NCBI GenBank assembly: GCA_964571235.1
Contig: CAZNAI010000004.1
Coordinates: 620,001 to 684,000 of the forward strand
Direction: 5' to 3'
Length of the DNA: 64,000 bases
DNA from: JACRAV01 sp964571235
Lineage (GTDB): Bacteria > Zixibacteria > MSB-5A5 > GN15 > FEB-12
Made by a program: the position numbers and the translations under genes. The notes below the pieces were generated by a model. The model worked only from the letters and a program-made list of their open reading frames with translations. It was not told where the DNA came from and made no database searches. Below are positions 43,284-52,156 of the stretch, piece after piece (the stretch's first letter is position 1; every line of letters starts with the position of its first letter).

Positions 43284-44053
43284 ACAAATAGCCCCTGCGA
43301 GTTCAAATACGGTTTCATGTGTGCGCGAAGAGTCAGCGGTGACGTATCTGCTACCCGCCGCGCGGAATGTTCCGACCAAGTGTAATTCCCGGTAAAATTC
43401 GGATACAATCCTTTCTGAACTTCTCGACCTTTGAGATGCCCGCCTTTGTCGATCTCCAAATCATATTCGGCTATCGCTCGATCAAAGATCTCATCCGAGT
43501 ACTTCTCCCGACAGTAAATTCCCTCAATTGGCAGACGCGGCTTGATCGGCGGCACTACCGTCGGATACCCAAGCGACATCCCCATGACCGCAAATGTATG
43601 ACGCGGCAAGTCAAGCAGTCTGGTTACCTCTGTTGGATGATTTCTGATCGAGCCGACCATCACTCCACCCATGCCCATCGCCTGCGCCGCCATCAGAGCG
43701 CGGCTGGCGGCAAGTGCAGTATCAACAGTGGCTACCAAACCGAGTTCGGTATAGTCGCCCTGAAACGGATAACCCTTCGCCGAGTTGATTCTCTGCAGGC
43801 GATAAAGATCGGCACAGAAAACGAGAAAAAGTGAAGACCGAGCAACGTGCGCCTGATCCCCGCACAATTGAGCCAACTTGTCTTTGGTCGCCTGCGATCT
43901 GATGCCCACTATTGTGTATGCCTGCAAATTCGACGAGGTAGGGGAGCGCTGGGCAGTTGTGATAATTGTCTGTTCATCCTCAGCCGATATTTCACGCCCG
44001 GTGTATTGGCGCACAGATACGTGGCTATTGAGAAACTCCAACACGTTCTTCAT
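43277..44053 (-). CDS. NfsA/FRP-type nitroreductase (FMN oxidoreductase)
   Basis: FMN-dependent NAD(P)H oxidoreductase of 258 residues. The N-terminal HVSVRQYTGREISAED and QRSPTSSNLQAY match the nitroreductase FMN-binding pattern. GMGGVMVGSIRN and MSLGYPTVVPPIKPRL match the C-terminal half of the NfsA/FRP group. Length is normal for the group (about 240-260). The physiological substrate is unknown; it could reduce flavins, quinones or nitro compounds. The next gene downstream is convergent. It follows the zinc metalloprotease gene, from which a terminator separates it. Confidence 0.9.
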   Translation of the reverse strand: MKNVLEFLNSHVSVRQYTGREISAEDEQTIITTAQRSPTSSNLQAYTIVGIRSQATKDKLAQLCGDQAHVARSSLFLVFCADLYRLQRINSAKGYPFQGDYTELGLVATVDTALAASRALMAAQAMGMGGVMVGSIRNHPTEVTRLLDLPRHTFAVMGMSLGYPTVVPPIKPRLPIEGIYCREKYSDEIFDRAIAEYDLEIDKGGHLKGREVQKGLYPNFTGNYTWSEHSARRVADTSPLTLRAHMKPYLNSQGLFVK

Positions 44054-44069
44054 TTATCTTTTTCTCCTA

Positions 44070-44104
44070 AAACAAAACGGCCGGACCTTGATGGTCCGGC
44101 CGTG
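44070..44104 (-). terminator. Intrinsic terminator of the zinc metalloprotease gene
   Basis: On the minus strand ACGGCCGGACC, loop ATCAA, GGTCCGGCCGT is a perfect 11-bp stem followed by TTTGTTTT. It lies 36 bases after the stop at 44140 and just before the nitroreductase start. Confidence 0.88.
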
Positions 44105-44139
44105 AATATACGAACGCGTCAAACGCGGTCAACGAAAGA

Positions 44140-46815
44140 TCACATCTCGCTATAGTTCCGCTGGGCCTTCTTGGCCGCGGCAATCTGGCGAATCACTTCT
44201 TTCAAGTGTGCCTGTGTCATTCCGTCAACACCACTCGATCGGGCGCCACGTCCGGCTGACTCTTCGATCAGATCGAGGTCGTTGGCGGCCAGAGTGCGGG
44301 CATCGGGCGGGAAAGCGGCCGGTGCGCTCAGGTAAATATTCACCAGACGCTGTAGATGTATCAACTGGAGCTGGCGGCGGAACGAGTTGATATTCGACGG
44401 TCCATTCAGTTCGCTCCAGATCGATTTACGAGCGTCACTGAACATATCAAACATCGTGTACTTTTCATCGCCTGCCTTTACTCGGGCAAGGTTATTCACC
44501 AGTCGACCCAAAGTCTGCGGGCTGTACAACTTGGCCAGTGCGCCATTTTGCACATTCAGCACCACCTGATGGAATGGGTAGTCGATCGGTGGACCGTACA
44601 GGTTTGAGTAGTCGAAATTAGGAAAACGATCCGGTCCGAGTTTATTCAGCAATTCCGCGGGAACATCAAAAGCGTCGGCGGCGAAAATATAGTCTTTCAG
44701 GAAATTCATCGCGCGGCGTTGTTCCGCGGCCGGGGTCGGGCGGAAGGGAAGTTTGCCGTTGGCGTCGCCGATATGATTGCGGGCGGTGTAAATGCCGCCG
44801 ACATATTTTGGCGCCCAAGTGGCGGCCTCACCAAACGCTCTCCAACCGTACATGAAGACATTGTACAACTTGTTGTATCGCTCGCCCGGTTTCTCGAACT
44901 GCTTGATGCCGTTTGTCCAGAGCTCGCGAGTGAGTTTGATCTTGTGCTCGGCAAAACCGATCGGGTCGTTACCAAGATCAAAGTAATTGCAGGACGGATC
45001 TACCGACACTGCCGAGCCGCCCATGGCATCCTCATCGGTGCCGTAGGTCAGGAGGGGCTCAGCCGATCTGGCGGCGATTTCCTTCAATTTCGGAAGGTCC
45101 TCAAGCGGAGTTTTTCCGCCCAGTTCGGAGTATCCGTATTCGATCACCCAGTCGTCATACGGTCCGGGAACTGAATTGTAGAATTCACCCTGCGCTTTTC
45201 CTTTGCCCGCAATGTTCGGCGCCGCATATTCCATACAGGTACCGACGTTTGAATGTACAGTTGTGAAACTGCGGTCATTGATCTGCTCGGGAGTATAGAT
45301 CGTCGAAGCCTTATAATTGTGCCGCATACCGATAGTATGACCAACCTCGTGAGCGACCAGGTTAGCGACATACGAGTGAATGTACTCGCGGGTGATAGAG
45401 TCTTTATCGGCCAGCTCTCCGACCGCACTCAAAATGTAATTGAGCCCAAACGCACCCTCCATTGCCGATTCCGCGCCGTAGGTGCAGGCGTGGGGGGCAG
45501 TGGAGCGCGGGAACTTCTGAGCCAGTGCGTCGGGATCGAACGGTGTGCTTCCGTCGAATGAGACCGGCTTGATGAAATTCTCGGCCGTGTTGAACATGAA
45601 GCGCAGAAAGTCCGACGAGACACGTACGTCGGCATCGAGAATCTGCCCGGTAAACGGATTGGCGCGATGCGGTCCGACCGCATACCCGCCGCCTGGCACA
45701 ACAATCCAGCGGACTGTGCTATAGCGAACATCGGCCGGGTCCCAGGTCGCGGTGTCTTCCATTTGTTTGGCGACAATCGCGTTGCGGATTCCAATTTTTT
45801 CAAACGACTTGTTCCAGTATTCTATTCCCTCGGCGACCGCGTCGCGGAACTCGACCGGCCAGGTGTTTTCAATCCAATAGACAACTGGTGTGACCGGTTC
45901 GGACAGACGGGCATCAGGGTTTTTCTTTCTGATGTCCCAGCGGTCGATGAAACGGACATAGGGCGATTCCTTGGAGATACCTGTGTAGTCCAGGTACTGC
46001 GTCATGAAATATCCAACCCGGTCATCGGCAATTCTTGCGACATATCCATCCGTAGGGAGGGAAGTCAGCGAAATGTGGTAGGTCCAGAAGAAACTGTAGG
46101 CGTTCTGCAGAGTTACCGCCCCCTGTGGCTTGGAGGTCTTGTAGTGCAGGACAGCGTCAATTTCGGAATTCTCGGGGAACGATTTGATCGTCCCGAAATA
46201 GCTGTTTGATGCGTCAAATCCCACTCCGGTCTGACCCAACTGTCCGGCGAAATATCCGACATTCTCGCCATCCTTTATGAAGAACGACGAGGCATCGATG
46301 AGAATCGCACCCGAAGTATCCGGTTGAGATTTTACTTTGGTCGAGGCAAAGAGACCGTCTGATTTTGCTCCGCCAATCGCCTTGACCATAGTCGAGCCCG
46401 AATCGGCGCGAAGCCTCAGGTTCTTTTCCATCAACATGACCGTTTTGCCTACCCGCTTCAAATAGAAGGGGAAAGTCTCGGACATACTACCGTTGTCGGA
46501 AAATTCGCCGTCCGACTTGGAGATCGTCCCGCCGTACAGATAGACCGGTCCGAACTGTGACGGTTTGATCGACATCATCACCGAGTTGTCGAGGGTGTCA
46601 CGGTAAAACGTGAACAGTCCCGGTGTGACAACTTTGTCTTTGATAAGCTCAGCAAACGGTTTTTCATCACCGCTCCCCGCCGGTTTTCCCGCCGGTTTGG
46701 CTGATCCGGTTTTGAAGCCCGTGTACCCTCGCTGGAGGCCGGCGCGACTTTCTGTTGCGCCGATGAGGAATAACACCGCCAAAGCGAGTGTCAGGGCATT
46801 ACGCATTCCCTTCAT
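44140..46815 (-). CDS. Secreted zinc-dependent metalloprotease (DUF5117-type)
   Basis: Exported protein of 891 residues. ATG 46815 is chosen for AGGAAAGGA upstream and a signal peptide (MKGMRNALTLALAVLFLIGA). The catalytic zinc motif is HEVGHTIGMRHN (HExxHxxGxxH), in the middle of the protein, preceded by SYVANLVA. The N-terminal 300 residues match the DUF5117-type domain (FTFYRDTLDNSVMMSIKPSQ, YFMTQYLDYTG), and a C-terminal helical domain follows. The family is common in Bacteroidetes/FCB bacteria as large secreted or periplasmic peptidases; the substrate is unknown. It has its own terminator. Confidence 0.88.
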   Translation of the reverse strand: MKGMRNALTLALAVLFLIGATESRAGLQRGYTGFKTGSAKPAGKPAGSGDEKPFAELIKDKVVTPGLFTFYRDTLDNSVMMSIKPSQFGPVYLYGGTISKSDGEFSDNGSMSETFPFYLKRVGKTVMLMEKNLRLRADSGSTMVKAIGGAKSDGLFASTKVKSQPDTSGAILIDASSFFIKDGENVGYFAGQLGQTGVGFDASNSYFGTIKSFPENSEIDAVLHYKTSKPQGAVTLQNAYSFFWTYHISLTSLPTDGYVARIADDRVGYFMTQYLDYTGISKESPYVRFIDRWDIRKKNPDARLSEPVTPVVYWIENTWPVEFRDAVAEGIEYWNKSFEKIGIRNAIVAKQMEDTATWDPADVRYSTVRWIVVPGGGYAVGPHRANPFTGQILDADVRVSSDFLRFMFNTAENFIKPVSFDGSTPFDPDALAQKFPRSTAPHACTYGAESAMEGAFGLNYILSAVGELADKDSITREYIHSYVANLVAHEVGHTIGMRHNYKASTIYTPEQINDRSFTTVHSNVGTCMEYAAPNIAGKGKAQGEFYNSVPGPYDDWVIEYGYSELGGKTPLEDLPKLKEIAARSAEPLLTYGTDEDAMGGSAVSVDPSCNYFDLGNDPIGFAEHKIKLTRELWTNGIKQFEKPGERYNKLYNVFMYGWRAFGEAATWAPKYVGGIYTARNHIGDANGKLPFRPTPAAEQRRAMNFLKDYIFAADAFDVPAELLNKLGPDRFPNFDYSNLYGPPIDYPFHQVVLNVQNGALAKLYSPQTLGRLVNNLARVKAGDEKYTMFDMFSDARKSIWSELNGPSNINSFRRQLQLIHLQRLVNIYLSAPAAFPPDARTLAANDLDLIEESAGRGARSSGVDGMTQAHLKEVIRQIAAAKKAQRNYSEM

Positions 46816-47039
46816 GGTTGGTCCTTTCCTATTCAACAAATGGTATGACAAGTATCAGGGTATAAACGAATTAGACGCCCGCGAGTTGCAAAGAAATCAA
46901 AGTGTGTGGGTCAAAATTGGAGGAAACCGGAAGTCGGCAATGTGTGACTAGACGAGGTTGAGTTCGCATGGGCTTGGGGGGACAACATAGGACCAAAGTC
47001 CGCCGCTGTCAAGATGGTCGGCCACACACCCGAGCCAAG

Positions 47040-47684
47040 TCATTGCAGGGGAACAAATCGGACATCATACATAAAGCGGTTCTCGACCCCGTGCGACGTC
47101 TTCTCGTAGCAACGTAACTCCTGATGCCTTTCCTGCGCGACAACCGGGACCACCATTTTGCCACCCGGCTTCAATTGGTCAAGCCAGGCTTGCGGCACTC
47201 TGGGGGTAGCGGCCGCCACCAGAATACCGTCAAAGGGGGCTGAATCCGGCCACCCAGCTTTGCCATCGCCTGTCCTAAAGTGAAGGTTCTTGAATCCCAA
47301 TCGGGCGAGCAGTTGCCATGATCGTTCAGAAAACTCTGGAATTATCTCAATTGAATATACCGACTGTGCGATACTCGCAAGGACTGCAGTCTGATACCCG
47401 GAACCGGTGCCAATTTCGAGGACCTTTGAGGTGGCTCCGAGCTCAAGAGCTTGAGTCATCGACGCAACTATATACGGCTGTGAAATTGTCTGCTTGAAAC
47501 CAATATCGAGCGGTTGGTCGGTGTAGGCGTTTGCCTGCTGGTCATCAGGAACAAATAGCTCTCTGGGAATTTCGCCCATTGCCTTTAGGACCGCTCGATC
47601 AGAAATGTCGCGCGTCAGCAGTTGTTCGGTTACCATTGCCCGGCGCATTTGCGCGTACCGGTCGACGATTGCTGGGTCATTCAT
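47040..47684 (-). CDS. pcm: Protein-L-isoaspartate O-methyltransferase
   Basis: S-adenosylmethionine-dependent repair enzyme of 214 residues that methylates isoaspartyl residues in damaged proteins. It shows the PCMT motifs: RELFVPDDQQANAYTD, QTISQPYIVASMTQAL, the SAM loop LEIGTGSGYQTAVLA, post-I acidic VYSIEIIPE, GDGKAGWPDSAPFDGI and LKPGGKMVVPV. Length is normal (about 208-220). It stands alone on the minus strand, 80 bases downstream of the large subtilase gene and 225 bases from the metalloprotease gene start. Confidence 0.93.
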   Translation of the reverse strand: MNDPAIVDRYAQMRRAMVTEQLLTRDISDRAVLKAMGEIPRELFVPDDQQANAYTDQPLDIGFKQTISQPYIVASMTQALELGATSKVLEIGTGSGYQTAVLASIAQSVYSIEIIPEFSERSWQLLARLGFKNLHFRTGDGKAGWPDSAPFDGILVAAATPRVPQAWLDQLKPGGKMVVPVVAQERHQELRCYEKTSHGVENRFMYDVRFVPLQ

Positions 47685-47764
47685 GAGCTTGAATTAAGCA
47701 GATGAGAAGACAAAAGGAAGCAAATTCGAAAATGGGTCTAGCGTTACTCTACGCGGGAATTCAG

Positions 47765-50700
47765 TCAATAACAGCAGGGGGGAGGGCCGTCGAGATAAAG
47801 GAACCCGATCAGAGCACTCAAATCCGAAATATCGATCCCTTCATCACAGTCGACTGACCCACTCCCCGGTGGGACCAGCGCCGGACCGCTCAGATAGAGA
47901 TACGCGATGAGTGCAGTCAAATCGGAAATATCCGGGTTATCGGTTGAGTCCATATCGCCGCAGACATACGAGGCGGTTCTAAACTCAAGTTCTCCTGTTG
48001 GGTCGGCCATCCATCCTGCCGAGTCGCCGGCGGTTACTTTCCAATACAGCGTGTCTCCGACAGTAAACCGGAATCGGTCAAAGATTACCGTGTCGCGAAG
48101 GACTGTGGTATCGGCAAAAGTAGTCGAGAAATCAGGTAACGTCGAAATCACCACGTGATAATAGTCCGGCGAGGATTCATGCGGGAAAGTCGGCGACGCT
48201 GTCCAGGCGAAGACCACTTGAGGCGAACCGCCAACAAGTGATGTGTCCCTCGGCCGCAGGATGGTTGGTGTCGGCGGCGCGGTCGTATCGAGCACAAAAG
48301 TGGCAGTCGAAGAAAATGGCACGCCATTACCGGCGCTATCAATCCGTTTGACTCGCCAGTACCAGCGACCTTCGGTAATCAAATCAGGCAGTGTAAACAA
48401 AAGCGAGGAGATCGGCTGATACGTGGTCACAATCCCACCAAAGAGTGAGTCTTGTGCCAACTCGATCACATTGTATTCGGGCGCATGCACCGGATTGGTT
48501 ATCGGGCCGAGCGCGATATTGAATTGAAAATGCTCGATCTGAGGATATTGTCCAGCCACCGGATAGAGTGGGTTTGCAGAGGGTGGCGGAAGATTATCTA
48601 TCACCAGTGTTCGAGGGAATCTCTGGAATGACGACGAATCACCCGCGCCGAACGCCTTCACTCCCCAGTAGTAGATGCCATCCGGGAGTGAATCGACAAG
48701 AGGCATGTCAAAGCTTGTATCAGTGATTGCGGCATATGAGCGTACGGGTGCCAAAAGCGAAGTATCGCTCGCGACCACCAGTCGATACGAGGTCCCCTGT
48801 GTAGTCCAGACAAACTCCGGCGCACGATTGGTGAAATAGACCGTGGTATCAGGTAGCCTCAAATGCGGAGGTGGAAATGGATTTTGAATCAGTATCGATG
48901 TTTGCGCACTCGCAGTGCTTGAATTTTCACCGCTCACGGCAAAGGTCACTTCGGCAATAGCGCCATCCGGCACTTCGGCCGGTACAATTAACTGGCACGT
49001 GAGTAACGCCGAGTCACCGGCGGGCAGGATTGTATCGATAAGCGAGGGCGCTATCGACCAGCCGGAATCATTGAGAATGTTCAATTGAACGGCATTGGCT
49101 ACATTGCCGGTGTTGTAAACCCGTACACTGACAGCGATCGTTTCCGGTGATAGGGCGGTATCTGCAACTGGCGCCGACGCTGAGAGGCGATAGAGCGCGA
49201 GCGTGGTTACGGTCAAAGAGGAGCTGTCGGTTGTAAGTGTGTCTCCCTGACTATTCACGAGGCAATTGACCCGCGTCAGTACACCCGGCAATGTCCCCGG
49301 CGGAATATTCAGTTGTACTGATACCGATGTCGAATCAAAAGGGGCAAGCCAAACTGTTGAGTCGACCGCCGACAACTGCCAACCAAGCGAATCAGTGATT
49401 CGGATTCGCACCGAATCGTACCCGCCGCCATTGTTGACCCCCCAAAATGTTCTCGATAGTGTGTCTCCGGGATAGCCGGAGATATCAGTCGAGGCGCGAG
49501 AATCAACTGCTCTTGCGGTGTCGGTGGTGTTTGACGAATCCGGCGTAACCACGAGTGAGTATTTCTGCGGGCCGTTCGGGACATTGAATCCTGATACCTG
49601 CGCAAGCCAGACCCCGCTGGTCGGCGAATTAAGCTCGGCAGTCTCGACATTGTTCTTGTGATCGGCCCCCCTTGTCGCCGCCGCACTTGGACTGCCAGGA
49701 GAAAGTACCCACGGCAACGTAACCACCGCGCTTGGGTCAATCAGTTTCAGATCAAGATCATTAATGAGCGCATTTCCAGAGATCGCCGTTCCTCCGGGAT
49801 CGTCCCAGACAAGAGTAGCACGAATCTTAGTTACTCCCGGCGTAATGCTAATCGCATAGTCATGGGTGACACCTGTTATCATCGATGCCTCTACATACGA
49901 TCCCGCGCCGACACTTACTTTGCGCACCGCCGCTACTGCATTGAGGACACCGTGACCATATTGATAATCAGGTCCGACCGGTCCTTTGTCGGTCGCTGAA
50001 TTTATCAAAATCCCTTTGATCGTGGCCGGAGCCAGATTGTCCGAGGGAAGCAGTTGATTCCATCTTTCCTGTAGCAGTGCGACAACTCCCGACACCACCG
50101 GCGCGGCCATCGACGTCCCGCACTGCACCGCATACCCGGTAGAGACTTTGGTGCTTGTAACGCCGTTGTCGCCGCCTATCTGGCAACCCGGTGCACAAAT
50201 GTCCGGCTTGACCCGGCCGTCGTCGGTCGGCCCCCAGCCGGAAAAAGTGCTCATAGTATTGTCGTTTGAAATAACCGCTCCGACACAGATTACGTTCTTG
50301 GAGCAACTGAGGGGATCAACTGTATTGTATGTCCACCCGATCGATCCGCAATACTGAGGGCTGGCGCTCCGCATATTTCCCGCCGACCAGACAATTGTCA
50401 TCGGTGCACCGGCGTCACCGCGCACGATATTATCGATGGTGGCGTCTTCCACAAAATAGTTCCCTAATGTCGCCGCACACGAAGAATTGGTAACCGGCGA
50501 GGGAAGTCCAACTCCCCAGGAATTATTTGAGATGCGCGCTGAATAGTTATCGATGACATCAGTGTAGTGCGTCACCATTTCCGACGACGTATTCCACCAG
50601 AGCCGGGTGAGGAGCGTTGCCGATGGCGCCATTCCTTTGTAGGTTCCAGCCGATTCAGCCCCGGAGCCAAGAATCGTACCGGCCACATGCGTCGCATGCG

Positions 50701-51496
50701 ACGTAATCGCCGACGCGTCCAGGGAGACTACCCGCGGAGTCAAGTCGGCATGAGCACCGTCGGCTCGACCGCCATCCCACATTGCGACAAACTCGCCACT
50801 GCCGGTCAGGCTATACGGTGCAATCTGGGCCGAGTCAACCCTTGCCGTCACCCGTACTCCGTCATTGTGTTCAACTGGAAATGGAAGGCAAGGCTGGACA
50901 AAAGCGACTTCATCCATTCCGGCAAAATCCAACAAGCGATTCTTAGGCACTATAAATTCAGCCGCATTTGAGATCGACTGCGAGCCGAGCAGGCGTGCGC
51001 CAACCGACTGTGCGACTCCCTTTGCCCACGCCGCGATCTCTACATCTCGATGCACCGCGACCGTGATCTGAATCGAGTCGCCGGACCGACGTGCCCACTC
51101 GGGAATTTCTCCGGCCAGAAAGGCCGACGACAATTTCTGCTCTGTGGTAAGTTTCCCTGCCCAGCGTAGTCCGGCGCGGGAAACATCAAGACCTCGCTCT
51201 GGGTGCGTTCGAACTGCGACATAACACAATTCGGGGATATACTCGATAAGTCGGATACCAGACTGCTCTAATTCGGCTTTTTCGTCGTAGCTTATCGGAT
51301 GATTAAATTGAATCAGGAAGTGGCCGCTGTAACTTGATAATGATGTGATTGCCTGTCGGCTGGGGGTCATTTCACCGGCGGCAAAGCGGATGGTGAAGTC
51401 GGTCTGCTCGGTCGCGTTCAGATGCGACGGCGCCCACGCCAAGGCTAAGTATACCAAAGCAAGCTGTACAATGTTGCGACCTGAAACTCTAATCAC
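47765..51496 (-). CDS. Subtilase-family (S8) protease with dockerin-like C-terminus
   Basis: Secreted serine peptidase of 1243 residues. The signal peptide is N-terminal (residues 1-28). The S8 catalytic triad is at D241 (VAMWDGGRADG), H267 (SHATHVAGT) and S462 (CGTSMAAPVVSG), with Asn of the oxyanion hole in VWSAGNMRS. Beyond about residue 520 are several beta-sandwich, Ig/Fn3-like repeats (RLPDTTVYFTNRAPEFVWTT, LYPVAGQYPQIEHFQFNI, ILRPRDTSLVGGSPQVVFAW). The last 65 residues hold two DISDLTALIAYLYLSGP / DISDLSALIGFLYLDGP repeats. These are dockerin-like, two copies, each preceded by a Cys-Asp-rich stretch. No FlgD-like sorting domain, unlike its neighbours. Confidence 0.92.
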   Translation of the reverse strand: MIRVSGRNIVQLALVYLALAWAPSHLNATEQTDFTIRFAAGEMTPSRQAITSLSSYSGHFLIQFNHPISYDEKAELEQSGIRLIEYIPELCYVAVRTHPERGLDVSRAGLRWAGKLTTEQKLSSAFLAGEIPEWARRSGDSIQITVAVHRDVEIAAWAKGVAQSVGARLLGSQSISNAAEFIVPKNRLLDFAGMDEVAFVQPCLPFPVEHNDGVRVTARVDSAQIAPYSLTGSGEFVAMWDGGRADGAHADLTPRVVSLDASAITSHATHVAGTILGSGAESAGTYKGMAPSATLLTRLWWNTSSEMVTHYTDVIDNYSARISNNSWGVGLPSPVTNSSCAATLGNYFVEDATIDNIVRGDAGAPMTIVWSAGNMRSASPQYCGSIGWTYNTVDPLSCSKNVICVGAVISNDNTMSTFSGWGPTDDGRVKPDICAPGCQIGGDNGVTSTKVSTGYAVQCGTSMAAPVVSGVVALLQERWNQLLPSDNLAPATIKGILINSATDKGPVGPDYQYGHGVLNAVAAVRKVSVGAGSYVEASMITGVTHDYAISITPGVTKIRATLVWDDPGGTAISGNALINDLDLKLIDPSAVVTLPWVLSPGSPSAAATRGADHKNNVETAELNSPTSGVWLAQVSGFNVPNGPQKYSLVVTPDSSNTTDTARAVDSRASTDISGYPGDTLSRTFWGVNNGGGYDSVRIRITDSLGWQLSAVDSTVWLAPFDSTSVSVQLNIPPGTLPGVLTRVNCLVNSQGDTLTTDSSSLTVTTLALYRLSASAPVADTALSPETIAVSVRVYNTGNVANAVQLNILNDSGWSIAPSLIDTILPAGDSALLTCQLIVPAEVPDGAIAEVTFAVSGENSSTASAQTSILIQNPFPPPHLRLPDTTVYFTNRAPEFVWTTQGTSYRLVVASDTSLLAPVRSYAAITDTSFDMPLVDSLPDGIYYWGVKAFGAGDSSSFQRFPRTLVIDNLPPPSANPLYPVAGQYPQIEHFQFNIALGPITNPVHAPEYNVIELAQDSLFGGIVTTYQPISSLLFTLPDLITEGRWYWRVKRIDSAGNGVPFSSTATFVLDTTAPPTPTILRPRDTSLVGGSPQVVFAWTASPTFPHESSPDYYHVVISTLPDFSTTFADTTVLRDTVIFDRFRFTVGDTLYWKVTAGDSAGWMADPTGELEFRTASYVCGDMDSTDNPDISDLTALIAYLYLSGPALVPPGSGSVDCDEGIDISDLSALIGFLYLDGPPPCCY

Positions 51497-51667
51497 ATTT
51501 CCGCCGCTGTCGAAGTAAGGATGAAAAGTCGTTGTCGTTGATAAATATACCCGTTAAGTCTTTGTTGTCAATTTGTTTCAACCCGCCGGGGACGCCAACC
51601 GTACATTGGTTGCCAGCCCAGCCGCAATCTCGTACTATTATCGGAAACAATCGCTTGAAAGTGCACT

Positions 51668-52147
51668 ATGCCCGCAATGCAATATTGGCTGTTCAAAACC
51701 GAGCCTTCAGAGTTTGGAATCGAAGATCTCATCGGCTCTCCCAACCAGGCAACCTCGTGGACCGGGATTCGAAACTACATGGCGCGAAATCTCCTGCGTG
51801 ACAAGGTGCAAGTGGGGGACAGAGTCTTCATTTATCACAGCAGTATCGTCGACAAGGGAATAGCCGGCATAGCTGAAATTGTCCGTGCCGCCTACCCTGA
51901 TCCAACTGCTCTTGACAAGTCCTCTGATTACTTTGATCCTAAATCAAGTGCGGACAAACCGGTCTGGTGCGCGGTCGACGTCCGCCTGATAACGGCGTTT
52001 GCCGAAATTGTCCTATTAGCCCGCCTGAAGCAAACCAAGGGGCTTGAAAAAATGATGGTCTGTCAGCGCGGTGCGCGTCTGTCAATTCAGCCGGTAAGCC
52101 TGCCAGAATGGAATATAATCTGCAGGATAGCGGAAATGTCCGGGTGA
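51668..52147 (+). CDS. EVE-domain protein
   Basis: A 159-residue protein made of a single EVE/PUA-like domain. It opens with YWLFKTEPSEFGIEDL and contains WTGIRNYMARNLLRDKVQVGD and VFIYHSSIVDKGIAGIAEIV, the usual order of aromatic and basic pocket residues. EVE proteins bind modified bases or nucleotides; the role here is unknown. ATG 51668 or 51677 are possible starts; neither has a strong ribosome site. It is a plus-strand gene between two minus-strand secreted-protein genes, with 9 bases to the convergent neighbour. The 170 bases before it hold the divergent promoters. Confidence 0.85.
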   Translation: MPAMQYWLFKTEPSEFGIEDLIGSPNQATSWTGIRNYMARNLLRDKVQVGDRVFIYHSSIVDKGIAGIAEIVRAAYPDPTALDKSSDYFDPKSSADKPVWCAVDVRLITAFAEIVLLARLKQTKGLEKMMVCQRGARLSIQPVSLPEWNIICRIAEMSG

Positions 52148-52156
52148 AATTCCGGA

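Noticed and set aside
44206..47000. Long open frames opposite the metalloprotease and subtilase genes as real genes
   Set aside because: They are mirror frames of strongly recognised coding sequence, have no family motifs, and lack ribosome sites.
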